Both the position numbers and the translations under genes were made by a program. From assembly GCA_905221605.1 (NCBI GenBank), contig CAJNDS010002203.1, positions 51,001 to 115,000 of the forward strand: a stretch of DNA of 64,000 bases, given 5' to 3'. The notes beneath the pieces were generated by a model. It worked only from the letters and a program-made list of their open reading frames with translations. It ran no database searches and was not told the DNA's origin. This document shows positions 31,615 to 45,056 of this stretch, in pieces; position 1 is the stretch's first letter, and the number at the start of each line of letters is the position of its first letter. The stretch is from Symbiodinium natans (taxonomy: Eukaryota; Sar; Dinophyceae; Suessiales; Symbiodiniaceae).

Positions 31615-33827
31615 GGTCTGCAGTTCAGAGAAAAAGCCACAATTGTGGAGCCCGAGTTCCTAAACACCCGTTTTGCCCCAGGTCTCTCCGGATGTGGCTG
31701 CTGCATCCAAGGTCGGTACGTGTTCGACTCTTCGCCCGATTCAAGTACTGCTCTTGTCTTATAATGAATGGTTCAACGTACTAACATTGCGCTCTTGGGT
31801 TCTTCTTTCTTGAGGCGCATTAGAAGATGAGGGTGAGAGAAGCAAATGAAGCCCAATTGATAAGGCGTGGCAAAACTCTCGGCAGCTTGGAAGCATCCTC
31901 TTCTGCCAAGGCGCTGGATGGGCCTCCGCCGCTTCCCTCAGCTCCTCCAGAGCTGGTGTGACTGTGATGCGCTTCGCAGCGGACTTGGCGGCGACGCTTG
32001 ACGGCTCCGACACTGGCTCCGGCCGTGACAGGGCCAGGTCCCCTGTCGATTGCAGGTGTGCCAAACACCCTGAACCCTAAACCCTGAACCCGAAACCCTG
32101 AACCCTGAACCCTGAACCCTGAACCCTGAACCCTGAACCCTGAACCCTGAACCCTGAACCCTGAACCCTAAACCCTAAACCCTAAACCCTAAACCCTAAA
32201 CCCTAAACCCTAAACCCTAAACCCTAAACCCTAAACCCTAAACCCTAAACCCTAAACCCTAAACCCTAAACCCTACCCTAGGAGACCACGGAGCCCGAAG
32301 CACTGCGACCGGCGCAGGTCCTGAAAGGCCTGCTTCAAGCGCTCGTCGAGGTTCGACAGCTGCTGCTGTTGTGCCTTCACGTGGTTGGCCCTTAAGCTTT
32401 CTGTTGGTTAGTATGAGGTATCCTTTGTAATCCCTTAAAGGGTATGTATAGGGGGATATGGGGTACCTCATTCCCCCATTCCCTACTAGCCAACAGCAAG
32501 CCTAAGAGCTGTTGAACATATCTTGGTAGCCCAGTAACCATATCAAAAAAGGGGTGCCCGTTTTTGGGGTTGGTTACCCTAGACGGGAACGTTGGTTCCC
32601 AAGATATCCCTAAATAAGGTCTCTCTCTCCCTCTCTCTCCCCTAAACCCTAAACCCTAAACCCTGAACCCTGAACCCTGAACCCTAAACCCTACACCCTA
32701 AACCCTAACCCTGTCTGGGCTGCAATCATGAGGGCAAACAAGAGTCACATCTGGATGCGATCCTTAGCCGCCCGGCGGTGAGACCCCCCCACGGGCCCTG
32801 AATCCTACAGACCAGAAGCCCGAGTGATTCGCCTGCTTCTTGGGCCCTGAAGGGAACCGAACTTTTTTTTAATATTCTTCTTTTTTTATTATTATCATTA
32901 TGATAATAATAATGATAATAATAATAATAATACTAATAATAATATTTATTATTCACATTCACATGAGCCATTCTTTCACTGGATCGTGATGACTCAAGCC
33001 ATGCTTGAGCCCGCCCGACCTGGGAGGGCTTGGGCACCAAAACTAGGGACACAGCCGCCGCCCGCACCCAAAACCCAAAACCCTAAAACCCAAAAACCCC
33101 AAAACCCCAAAACCCCGAAACCCTGAACCCCAAACCCCCAAACCCCATAAACCCCTAAAACCCTAAGCCCTAAGCCCGACGATCAAAACCCTGACGAGTT
33201 GCGGCTTGGGGTTGCCTTACCGGTGCCTATGGGGGGAGAAGTGAATGTAGGCATCCAACATGGCGGGGGCGGGGGGGGTGCGCCTGGGAAGTAGTATAGG
33301 GATACTTGGGGGGGCGGGGGGGGGGGGGGGGGGTACGCTTGGGAGTAGTATAGGTATAGGGATACATCGGGGGGGGACACTTGGGAAGCAGTACAGGATA
33401 CATGGGGGGGGGGGGGGGGCTTGGGAAGTAGTATAGGGATTGTTGTAGGTAGGGCTCAGGTACGACGCGCAGGGCACAGCTAGAGATCCCATCTCGGGAT
33501 CTTGATTTGACGTAGGGCTGGGGGATGCAGAGGCACATTCATATCGTGTTTCTATAACTGTATATATATATATATAATACACCTATCTATAGCTATGACC
33601 TTCTTTTTTGTATATACATGCAACTATTTCTCGCTGTATGTAACTGTATAGTTATGTATAATAAAATAAATACATGCAGCTATCATAACTATATAAAGCT
33701 ATAAAAAAAGTTCACAAATAGAACTATCTACATATGAATAATGAATAATAATTCTACATAATGTATAGCTGCTAGAAATGCATGTATACACATATATGAC
33801 CATGTAGTTCTATTCCGATACATATAG

Positions 33828-33936
33828 TAGACCCAGAAGTAGCCTAGGAAGAAAAAGAGTACCCTTCTTGGCTTTACAAGGATTTTTCGGGAAGCTAAAC
33901 CTTCCAAATGGGAAGTAAGGGCCTACTCTGGGTCCC
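33828..33936. mobile_element. MITE-like element, GACCCAGAAGTAGCC family, only in block B
   Basis: Ends TAGACCCAGAAGTAGCCTAGG and GGGCCTACTCTGGGTCC are inverted. It lies in a segment of about 280 bp (33740-34020) absent from block A at about 5580-5600, next to a CCCTAAA-like array. Confidence 0.7.
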
Positions 33937-36900
33937 CTAAACCCCAATCTCTAAACCCTTAACCCTAAACCCCAAACCCTAAACCCCAAACTCTAAACCC
34001 TTAACCCTAAACCCTGTAGGGAGCCACCCCACAAGCCGAAGGTGCCCTGCCTGAAGGCGACTTTCATCTCCCTCCCGCGCATCCTCCGGCAGATTCTTAG
34101 GGAGCTGCCAGGCCAGAGGGGATTCGTTCGGGTTTAGGGTTTAGGGTTAGTTTTGGAGTCTGTAGGGCCATTCAGCCAAAGAACACATCCATTGTGAATG
34201 CATCCAGGGTTGAGAGTTTAGGGCTTCGGGTTTAGGGAAATCCAATACACAGCACCCTGAAGCCAATCAACCGTCTGAAATTACCCTGAAACCCTAAACG
34301 CCAAACCCTAAACCCCTAAACCCCCCCCGCCCCCCTGGCCATTTGCCTGGACTCGCTTCCGAAGAGCGTCGATTTCCTCTCAGCAGGTCGCTTCTCTCAA
34401 CACAGGCTCCTGGTGTACAGACACACACACACAGACACAGGTGGTGGGTTCGCATGTGTTGAGGGTTTAGGGTTTTAGGGTTTTAGGGTTTAGGGTTTAG
34501 GATAAGGTTGGCTTCTGGGGCTTCCAGGAAGGCCTCGCGAGTTTTCATGGCTGCTTCGCATTAATAAGCCTATAGTAAGATGCCACAGGCCATCCCAGAT
34601 GTGGAAGGGGCTGGCAGGCCTTTTTCAAAGAACTCTATGGGTAGACGAAACCTAGTGCAAGCTATCCATGCAGTGAGGGCTGCTCTGTTATGCCCTTTTC
34701 TTTCTGTGCACTCGATCATTAAAACCCTAAACCCTAAACCCCTAAACCCCTAAACCCTTTTTTTGCAGCTGGGACTCTTTGATGCCCCTAAACCCTTAAA
34801 CCCCTAAACCCTAAACAGATGGCTGCTTCGCACGCCAAGAAGATGCGTCCTCCTTGAGAGGGCTCAACTCGGCTTGGAAGCCGCCTTAGCCCAAGGGCAT
34901 TGCGAGTTGGCTCTGACAGGCTTGTTCCCCTACTTGGGAGTAGACCCTGGAAAACAAGTATATACCTTTTAGGTATAAGTAGCTATGGTGGGGAACCAAG
35001 AACCAGAAAAAGTATCAAAGCATAGTACTCGAACACCCAGTTTAGGGTTTAGGGTTTTGGGTTCTTGTTTTCAGGTCTTCTTCAGCCCTGGCACCCAAGA
35101 GCCTGAGCATTAAACCGAACCCGAAACCGTTAAGCCCCGGTAGCACAGTGCACACCGAATGCACACCAGGTTTAGGGTTTAGGGTTTAGGGTTGAGGGTT
35201 TAGGGTTTAGGGTTTAGGGTTGAGGGATTTGGGATGGGCCCACACATGAAAAACCCAGAGGAGCCAGGGCCCTGGCGCTTTGCAGTCATGAGCCTGCCAC
35301 CAGCGGCGATTGGGGTTTAGGGTTTAGGGTTTAGGGTTTAGGGTTTAGGGTTTAGGGTTTAGGGTTTAGGGTTTAGGGTTTAGGGTTTAGGGCAACGTTC
35401 TCAAGCTAGCAAGGGCCCTTGGTGCGGACCCTTGCTGTTAACGCACTTATAGGGTTTAGGGTTCAGGATGTACCACTTCTACACTAGATGAACAGGACAT
35501 GCACCGATGTCAAAGTTGCTAACTGCATTCAAGGACTCATCCACCACAGCTGCAACAAACTATCCCACGCAGGAGCTTCCTCAAACTGATGCGTGGGGAT
35601 CAGCTACGGACACGGTCTTCCGACAAGCACGACTGCGACTTCCGATTCTTGTGGGGGGTACAGGATGGTAAACTTGGTAGCCCAGTAACCATTTTTTTCA
35701 GGGCACCCTTTTTTTGGGTTGGTTTCTTGACAAGGAAACTTTGAACCCAAAAAAGTAGGGATAAAGGGCACCACTGGGCTGCCCAAGGAGGCTCACAAAG
35801 GGCGCGCCTTGCAGCAAGCTCCCCGACTTCTTTTTGGAGGTGCTCCAGCCTCAAAGCCGTGGTTTGCTTCGATGTGGAAGGTATCAGTCCATAGCACCCA
35901 AAAAGGACACTCAAGGTATCAAGTCTGTGGCCCCCCCCGCCCCCCCCCAACCAAAAGAGACGCAAAGGCATCAAGTCTGCATCGCCCCCGCCAGTGCAAC
36001 CTCACCCCAAAGACTCGTAGCTGCTCTGACATAGTTTGCTGGACCGAGGAGTAGCCTAGGAAGGAAAAAGAGTACCCTGTTTGGCTTTAAGGGGATTCAA
36101 AGGGAACCCCAACCCAAAACAGGCCTGCTCCGAGTCCTAGTTTGTGAAGGCACAGCATGCATGTGTTTGTTGCACCGGTGGACGTTTCCGAGTCGAATTC
36201 AGGCGGGAAGTCGGGCAGGAGGGGCCGAATCGCTGCGGGCGGGGGGCTGGGGGTGGGGGTACAGTAGTTGTACTTCAGGATGCGCACACTAGGGATAGTC
36301 GACAATCAATCCTTCTAGAAGCTTTTGACTCGGGGATGCTTGGCTGAAGGGTCAGTTTAAGTTTCGGGTTTAGGTTTAGGTTTAGGGTTTAGGGTTTAGG
36401 GTTTAGGGTTTTTAGGGAGGTTTAGGGGGGGGCGACCCCTCACTATTTGATGATGACGACGGTGACAATGACGATGGCGAGGATATTGGTAACGACGAAA
36501 ACGCTGACCGCGAAACTGACGAGGCAACCCTAGACTCTAAACTTCAGCAGGCAAGCTGCCACGCTCCCCGACACCCAAATAAAACCTCCCCAATGCCCAA
36601 GCCGGCTCCACCCATCCCCCCCCCCCCCCCCCCAAAAAAAAAAAAAAAAAAAGAACAGCCCCCTTAACCAGAAAACCTAAGCCCATCTAAGCCTCAAAGT
36701 GCCGTGGCCCAAATCTCTACAAACCCACCTTCCCCCCATGCAAACCTGCCCCCTGGAACCCTAGACCCTAGACCCTAAACCCGCCCCTGGGGCCACCCGC
36801 TGCGCTGCGCGGCTTTGCTGGAGGCGGTGCTGGAGGTCCGTGACCTGCCCCGACCTGCACTTGGAGGTTCATGGTACTTAAGGGTTTAGGGTTTAGGGTT

Positions 36901-37293
36901 TAGAGCTACTACTTGGAGGTTCTTGGTACGTATAAACCAACAACAACTGTACTTATATCTGTACTTATAACCATATTTGGCACTTACAGGGCTTATATGT
37001 GGGTTATGAGGAATTACAGTTTATACTTGGTGAGTAGGTACCATGAACCTTCAGTGCTGGGGTGCTGGAAGCTCTCGCCGGAACTCTTTGACTCCAACAA
37101 CTTTGTAAGGTTTTTTCTAACTTATACTAACAGTCCTTCATACGGATTGTGGTACCCTCCTATTACAATCCCTATTAAGGACTGTTAGTATCAGGGGGAA
37201 CATCCCAAGTATTTTCTTATAAAGCTTTCGCGTGGCGGATCGCGTTGTGGATCCCCTTCAAGGATCGGATGAGCTGGTTGCGCCAGGAAACAT

Positions 37294-37409
37294 CTTAGCA
37301 GCCCCAGTAACCATATTATAATAAGGGCACCCTCTTTTTTGGGTTGGTTACTTTATAAGGAACCTTGAACCCCCCAAAAAAGGGAAAAGGGTACCACTGG
37401 GCTGCCAAG
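37294..37409. mobile_element. MITE-like element, CTTGGTAGCCCAG family (block B)
   Basis: Orthologous to 9121-9235 with the same ACAT flanks. Confidence 0.8.
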
Positions 37410-38059
37410 ACATTCTACACATCCTGCCCGTGTTGAGTGGAATCTCAGCATGGTCGACCTACTCGACACACACACACACACACACACACCAATCCACTTA
37501 TACTAGAACATCCTGTGAAACGCGCTTCGGAGGTGTATTTCCCCCTGATCGTGGAGCAGCCCATTCGAGAAACAGCTTCGTGCCTGAGCTCAGCAACTAT
37601 ATCTTTGCTAGATGCTTGCTCAGACTTTGTCACGTATCACTCCAGAAACCTTGGCCACACACACGAGATGTAATCTACTCGTGTCTACCTCGACTCCTGA
37701 CTCGGAAGGTCTTTCCCAGGTCCTTGCTCCAGTCTCAAGGCCTGCAGATGCACGGGGAATGTCGCCCGACCAGCAAACTATTGACACGTGTGCATCGAAT
37801 ACCTCTAAAGCCTCGAGACCAGAACTTCAAACGCTGAAAAAAGAAACTCAAGGGACTAAAGGAGGGACCCTTATAAGGGACCTTCGGGGTTGTTTGGGGG
37901 TTATTTAGGGGCTACTTAGGTAGAAAGTGCCCAAACAAAAGGACATATAGGGGTTCTATAGGGGAATAAGATTCAGGATACCTTCATTCTTGGGTCCCTC
38001 CTTATACCCCTGAAGAAACCCTAAACCCCAAACCCCCAACCCCAAACCCTAAACCTTCC

Positions 38060-40699
38060 CTACTCCAAACCCATCCGCTTCGCATCACAGAGAAGGGTTC
38101 GACACGAGGCAGCGGGCGCCGGCGTTGCCTTGAAGGGGACTGAAGGAGGGACCCTTAGAGAGTCCCTAAACCCTCAACCCTAAACCCTTCAATTAAGGAA
38201 ACTTAGGGTTGATGCAGGAGCTACGAAGACATTTAGGGACTATGTAAGGTATTTATCGGGGTTTTGTTTATAGGGGAAGAAGATTACAGAAATTGAGGGT
38301 TCTTGCAGGGGTCCCTCCTTATGCCTGGTTGTAGAAGATCAGGAACCATTGCAGTACGGAAAACATGCCAACGGACAAGGTCCACAGCAGCCATGTGGGA
38401 GTTGCGCCTCTCGTGCCGAGCGCCACTGCGTTGCCCCCATTTATGCCCAGCAGCGCGAAGGCATAAAAGTATGCAAGAAAGGTGCTCGCTGCCGCAAAGC
38501 AGGCGTGCGCGCAAGGCGATCGTGTGCGTTTGAAGCCCCAGTGTTGTGCATGTAGGATACATGGGAAGATGATGGTCAATGAAAAGTAGTTGAGGAACAT
38601 CGTATCAATGTCCACGAGTAGGAGGGTCCTGAAGGAGTCAAAGCCTTCCGCCTTAAGTGCAGCAGCACATCCGCCCAGTCCATCGCAATCCAAGAAGCAT
38701 GAGGAGCAAATGTAGAAGAAGAAGGGTGCAAACGCCTGCGTGCAGACCGACAGCGGCAAACTTGTGGCACTGCCAGATTGCCGTATGATTTCGGTGCGCA
38801 ACGGTCCTCGGACTTCCATGTTGAAAGCGTCCAAGCTCTCCTCTTGGCTAGGATAGCTTGTTAGGCCACGGATAACAGGGTCTCTGATGATCTCCGCATG
38901 GGCCAATAGCTGGTCACTGTCCTGTCTGCTAACAGCAGCTGCAGCAGCGACCTCTGGCACCTCCACAGCCACAGATATCCTTGGTTGCTCTTTGACCCCC
39001 CCAATAAAAATTCAACTTCTAGCTCCCTTAATATGAAATTAGAGGAACCCCAAGACTCAGAAAGTGCGAAAGTTGTAGCAAAGTCCCACCTAGTATCGGT
39101 AAGTCGTCAATTTCATCGTACAGCTGGGCAATCGTTGCCTCAATGATGGGCCGATCTGCGCCGACTGTGCACTTGGCGTAGCGCACGTCGAAAGAAGCAA
39201 GCCGCTCCAACATCTCTCCATGCTGCTTCAGCTTCATTGAAAACGAAATTGCCGCCGCAATTCCCGCCGGGAGGTAAGCACATCCCATAACGAGAGTGTA
39301 TAAAAGCACGCGCAGCAGAGCTTCCAGGTGCGGATAGGAAGCGGGCAGTGGCAGATTTAGAAAAAAGCCTTCTGCCCAACCCAGGAGACGAAAAACGAGG
39401 CATCGAACGCTCACCCAGTCGAAGAGCACGGCAAGGAGTAGCCAGGGCGGAAGCCACAGCGGCAACACGACAAGGTGGCGGCCGGACTGGTACTTCAAGA
39501 AGACAGCCAGCTCCATGTTGCAGAACAGGCGCTCAAAGTAGGTCGCGTCCCATAAAACGAGCCTAGACTCCACTTAGAACCTTAATAAAAATAATATTGT
39601 TAAAATCCTCTTGGGTTTTATATATAAAAAAATTATAAAACAGTTCCCAAGGGGGATATAGGAGCATGGTGGAACATCGCTGCACGAAATCCGGCAAAGC
39701 CCTCACGTACTTCTCCTTGATGGCCTCATCTCCTCCACACTTACCCTTAAGACCTTAAGAAAAAGAGTCCGTTGGAACTTTAGGGTTTAGGGTTTAGGGT
39801 TTAGGGTTTTTCAATAACAATACACAATACTTCCGAAGGGTGGCTTTATATAGTCCTTGCGGAATGCACAGCTTGTCCACCCAGATGGATGGGGAAAGGC
39901 ATCCACAGGTCAGGACGTGGCCGAAGAAGAACCTACACTCCCTCTTAGAACCTGAATAAAAATCATAATACTTGGTTTAAGGTTTAGGGTTCAGAAGAAT
40001 CGTAATAGCATTACTGTTAATCTTAATGTTCCCTTGGATTTTTAAAACTAAAAACAAAAAAACTCCTACGAAGGCTTTAGGAACATCAGGAAAAAGACCG
40101 TCAAGGGCAAGTCCACGGTCAGCGGGTAAATCCAGGGGCTGCCTGCCAACTGTGAGACGCTGCCTGCATGCAGAAGTAACATGACGGCTGCCGCCGCGTA
40201 GGTGAACATGGATGCAGTCACCGCCAGCGTGTAGTTCAGATGATAGCCTAGACCCAGGAGTAGCCTAGAAATAAAAAAAGGGTGCCCTTTTTGGCTTAAA
40301 GGGGTTTATAGGGGAACACAAACCCTAAAAAAGGGAATGAGGGCCTACCCTGGATCCTAGCAGCAGAGCCCCAAGGTCTTCTGCCATCGCCCTGCCGACC
40401 AGGATTGGCTCACGAAGACATCGACTCGAGGAACTTCCTGGCCCAACGAAGACCTTTGCAGCCCAGTAACCATACTATAACAAGCGCACCCTTTTTTTTT
40501 TGGGTTGGGTACTTTATTAAGGAACCTTTGAAACACCAAAAAAGGGAAAAAAGGGTACCACTGGGCTGCCAAGAGACCAGTCCCCGGCGGAGCAGTCCTA
40601 GGTTGAAGAGGAGCCCCGAGGGAAGCAAAAGGGAACCTAGAAGAGGACTAAAAGAGGGAACCCTTTTGGGTTTAAAGCGGGTTTTGTGAGGGAACTCAA

Positions 40700-40730
<31 letters not shown>

Positions 40731-40735
40731 AAAAA

Positions 40736-40773
<38 letters not shown>

Positions 40774-41428
40774 CTAAAACGTAGACCCTAAACCCTAAAC
40801 CCTAAACTCTAAACTCTGAGTCCTAGAATCCCCCTGCTCCACGGCGAAGACCTGGCCAAGCCCGTCGAGGACCTGCCAGGAACTCACCGCACGGAGCCCG
40901 CGGGTCGGGAGGTGACGGAGCTCTGTGTGAAACCTTGGTAGCGCAGCATGCAGTTTAGGGTTTAGGGTTTAGGGTTTAGGGTTTGGGGTTTAGGGTTTAG
41001 GGTTTAGGGTTTAGGGCTTGGGGTTTAGGGCTTCTTGCCACCCGTCTAGCCATGCTCCACGGGGCAGCTGAAGAGGGAATGCTGTGTACGAATTGCTTCA
41101 GAGCCCAACCTTACGATATGCCAAGGTTCAGGGAGTGCCTCACGCTTAGCACGAAGGACAAAAGGGTTTGGGTCTTTCTCTAAATAAGGGTTTTTTTGGG
41201 TCTCCCTACATAGTACGGCACCTTTGTACGAAGGACCCGGAAAGGGACCCTACCCTCGAGAACTACCCATACCATAACAATACAAAAATATATGATAATA
41301 TTATCAAAATGTTCTAGTAGGGGCACCTCTTTTTTGGTTGGTTACTGTAATAAGGGAACCTTTTTAACCAAAAATCGGGAACAGGGTACAACTGGGCTAC
41401 CAAGAAACAAGTGCGTTGCGACTGCCAT
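38060..41428 (-). CDS. Multi-pass membrane protein with TIR-like motifs, copy 3 (ten exons, chimeric)
   Basis: Exons: 41428-41409, 40933-40831, 40597-40578, 40453-40365, 40247-40076, 39932-39856, 39732-39666, 39562-39098, 38979-38325, 38128-38060. The total is 1737 nt, 578 residues plus TAG. It holds every intron found in either A copy. The 5' portion, with the extra intron in the first-box exon, reads like copy 2; the 3' portion, with the two introns missing from copy 2, reads like copy 1. The change-over lies around the intron at 40248-40364 and the adjoining exon. The motifs DVFVSQSW, WVDKLCIPQ and RLFCNMEL are intact. A small cluster of substitutions in one late hydrophobic segment (MFLNYFSL where copy 1 has MFFSCLSL) is private to this copy. 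Confidence 0.8.
38129..38324 (-). mobile_element. Introner-like intron I8, copy 3
   Basis: Equivalent of 9937-10132; same length and ends. Its presence here shows that the 3' half of this gene descends from the copy 1 lineage. Confidence 0.8.
39563..39665 (-). mobile_element. Introner-like intron I6, copy 3
   Basis: Same site, ends and GCTC duplication as the element at 11371-11474; 103 bp with small internal changes. The flanking exon frame is preserved. Confidence 0.85.
40454..40577 (-). mobile_element. Introner-like intron in first-box exon, copy 3
   Basis: 124 bp; same site, inverted ends and GTCT duplication as 17868-17984. The internal T/A runs have expanded. Confidence 0.85.
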
Positions 41429-44400
41429 CGCAGAGCGCGGTGACGAAAAGGCAGCGTCTGCGGTCGAAGGGATGATTGGCTGTGTTGGGTTCAGGGTTCA
41501 GGGTTCAGGGAGTTCAGGGAGTTCAGGGTTCAGGGTTTAGGGTTGAGGGTTTAGTGTTTAGGGTTTAGGATAATTCACTAGCCGCTTAAACCACACTACG
41601 AACCGGAATGCCGCAGACATCACAGATGCCTTGAGCCATCGCTTCAAAGCTTTCATTTTGCGACAGTTTAGGGTTTAGGGTTTAGGGTTTAGGGTGATTG
41701 AAAGAACGTTCCTGCTTCGAATCCCGAAACCCTAAACCCCCCAAAACCTATATGGGGGTTTACGAACATAAGGGACCCTTAAGAGCGACGCCGAAAAGTA
41801 GGATCCTTGTTTACCATGGCCCCAACAAGGTACCCCTAATTTCTGAAAACGCTAAACCCTAAACCCTAAACCCTAAACCCTAAACCCTAAACCCTAAACC
41901 CTAAACCCTAAACCCTAAACCCTAAACCCCATATCTGAGGATTCATGCCAGGGCCCCCTGTTCTCGCTCGAAAGTGGCGTTTAGCTCCTGAACCCCGGCT
42001 TCTGGTTGGCGTCTGATATCGCGCTCCGGCTGTGAAGCTTCTTAAACCCAAAACACCCAAACCCCAAACCCTAAACCCTAAACCCTAAACCCTAAACCCT
42101 AAACCCTAAACCCTAAACCCTAGCCCTAAACCCTAAACCCTAAACCATGGACTATGAACCCTCATCAAAACTCCCAGGGCGCGGGCAGGTTGGTGAAGCG
42201 CTGGCCGTAGCTGGCATTGGGGGCAGCCATTGGGGCTTCTCCCACACTTCAGGGTCCTCTTTGCGCCTTCAGTGGTTCAGGGTTTAGGCTTCTTCTTCAG
42301 ACTGAGGGTTGAGGGTTTAGCGTTTAGGGTTCCTAAACCCTAAACCCTAAACCCTAAACCCTAAACCCTAAACCCCAAACCCGGGATGTGGATGGGTTCA
42401 GGGTTTGGGGTTTATGATTTTTAGGGTTTAGGGTCCCGGCTGAGGGTGCAGGGCGTCGGAGACTCTGGTGGCACAAGGCGCCGGGTTTAGGGTTTAGGGT
42501 TTAGGGTTTGGGGTCTAGGGTTTAGGGTTTAGGGTTTGGGGTTTAGGGTTGAGGGTTTAGGGGTTAGGGTTCACGTTCCTTGCAGCGCGGAGTCGCGGGC
42601 TGAGGAGTGGCATGTGTGCTGGGAAGGCAAGGGCGAGCCGTGGAGTTAAAAGCCCTAAGCTGGCCTAAGCCCTAAACCCTAAACCCTAAACCACCCTAAA
42701 CCCTAAACCCTAAACCCTAAACTGCGCGAGAGCAAAGGCGGACATAAGCCTCCAGCGGAGCTACTGCCCCAACACCCCCTCATTCCCAAAGCACTGCAGT
42801 CCCTAAGCTTTTCAACCATTTTGAACCCTGGAATAAACCCCAAAAAAACCTTTACTGGCAAATCATTCTGACATCTGTCATATGGAGCATTCCGAACGTA
42901 TCCTGCTATTTGGGGGTTTAGGGTTTAGGGTTTATAGTTTAGGGTAACCCGCCATATCTTCTCGAACTTCCGCCAAGATATTGATCACGTTAGTCGCACT
43001 CTCATGGATCCCAAGGATGTGAAGCCTAAACCCTAAACCCTAAACCCTAAACCCTAAACCCTAAACCCTAAACCCTAAACCCTAAACCCTAAACCCTAAA
43101 CCCTAAACCCTAAACCTCCACGTAAGCCCCAAGCACCCCAAGTGACGCTTTTCCCTCGCAGTGCCCTGAGGCCGGGCCCGTCGTTCTTCGACGGGGCCAG
43201 TGGGGCGCCCCCGCCAAGAAGGAGACTTGCAACGTAGGGTTTAGGGTTTAGGGTTTAGGGTCCCTAAACCCCATGAACCCTACATGGTTTGATTGGGTTT
43301 TTGTTTGTTGCACTTCTCAAGCTGTGATTAGGGTTCAGGGCCGAAGGTTTAGGAGCAACCCTGAATTTGTTATTTAGGGTTTAGGGTTTAGGCTTTAGGG
43401 TTTTTCCTTTCTTTCGCGCTCTCTCTCTCTCTCTCTGTCGCTGTTTTTCGTTCAGAAAGTTCGTCCAGGGCGCAGGGTAGGGACATCATGCTACTTGATA
43501 AAACTCAAGTGTCCAAGAAGCTTCATTCTTGCGACTATTTCGACTACTGATTCAACTATCGTTGCTATCGGCAGTTGGTACTCTGCCTACAACTTCTGAC
43601 TTGCAGTAGGGTACCACAAGGATTTTTTGCCGTCCGCCAGGCACTGGTATACACTGCAGGGACGAGATCCGAAGCTGAAGTAGCTTAAACACCTGACCAA
43701 ACCAGCTCCATATGGGCTGCACCCCAAAAACCACACAATGCCCAGCACCCAGCTCGATTGTGGTTTCGGGCTTACTTATAGGCTTGGTAGCCCAGGAACA
43801 ATCTGATGATGAGGGCACCCTGTTTGGGGGGTTGCTTGATAAGGGAACCCATAAGCAAAAAAGGGTACAGGGTACCACTGGGCTACCAACCCTAAACCCT
43901 AAACCCTAAACCCTAAAACCCTAAAACCCTAAAACCCTAAAACCCTAAAACCCTAAAACCCTAAAACCCTAAACCCTAAACCCTAAACCCTAGCAAGGCT
44001 GAATAGGCTTCTCCCACACAACTTGCCCGCCCTCTTGGCGGAAGGTGCGGCTTCCCCAGTTTAGCCTTCACTGTGTCCGGCGTAGCTAAGAGCCCTCGGG
44101 GCTGAACACCCTAGACCAAAAAAGGTCAACCTTCTATGGGGGATTCTATTACAACCAAAAAGGTTGAAGGCTAACTACCCCTAATCCCTAAACCCTAAAC
44201 CCTAGACCCTAAACCCTAAACCCTAAACCAAACTAGCCAGCTTGCTTTTCGCCGCTGCGTTTCACACACTCACGAAATTTCAGCAACTGTGGGTGCCAGG
44301 ATGCCATCTGCTAACTATTGGAGGTTCAGGTGCCAATCCCCTAAACCCTAAACCCTAAACCCTAAACCCCAAACCCCAAACCCTAAACCCTAAACCCTAA

Positions 44401-45056
44401 ACCCTAAGCAATGCGATGTCCTGCTAAGCTTGAAGATCACGCACATCCTCAGAGATCCGAGGCCGAATCTCAAACTGCCAAGCGCTCAGCGATGTACCTG
44501 CTTTTTCCCACAGGGTCTTCCAAAAGCATGGAGAGGGGCGGGTGTTCAACTGCTTCGAAGTCATGCATGTTGGAAATGCTCATGCTCGTCTTCTGCCAAT
44601 CCTGTTTTGCCCTCTTGCGACCTCCACTCACACACACCTTGCATGGCAGTGTAGTCTGTAGCTGCCACGGAGTGAGCAGGCATACGTGCGGAAGGGAAGC
44701 ACACGCGTTCCCCGCTCTGCAGGCGGTAGGGGGGGGAGGGATCGAATTAAGCAAAGCTTCGCTTCATTTTCAGAGGACTAACGGCGAACTCATGTTAAGT
44801 GAAAGCTGTGCAGCAGCGTGTACAACCCACTTGTAGGTTCGGAATACGATCCGATCATCACAAACAAACTGCGTCCCATGCCTTTGAAGTCCTCTGCCCA
44901 TGGCCAACACTTTAAATGAATACGGTTGGCTGATGAGCATGGGCCTAGAATACACTCTCAAATCACGTCACATCACGGAGAGGCTCTTCACACCCCATCA
45001 GAAGCACCACCCATACCTGTGAGTCATGAGAGATCATTACTTCTTCCTCCCTTGGC

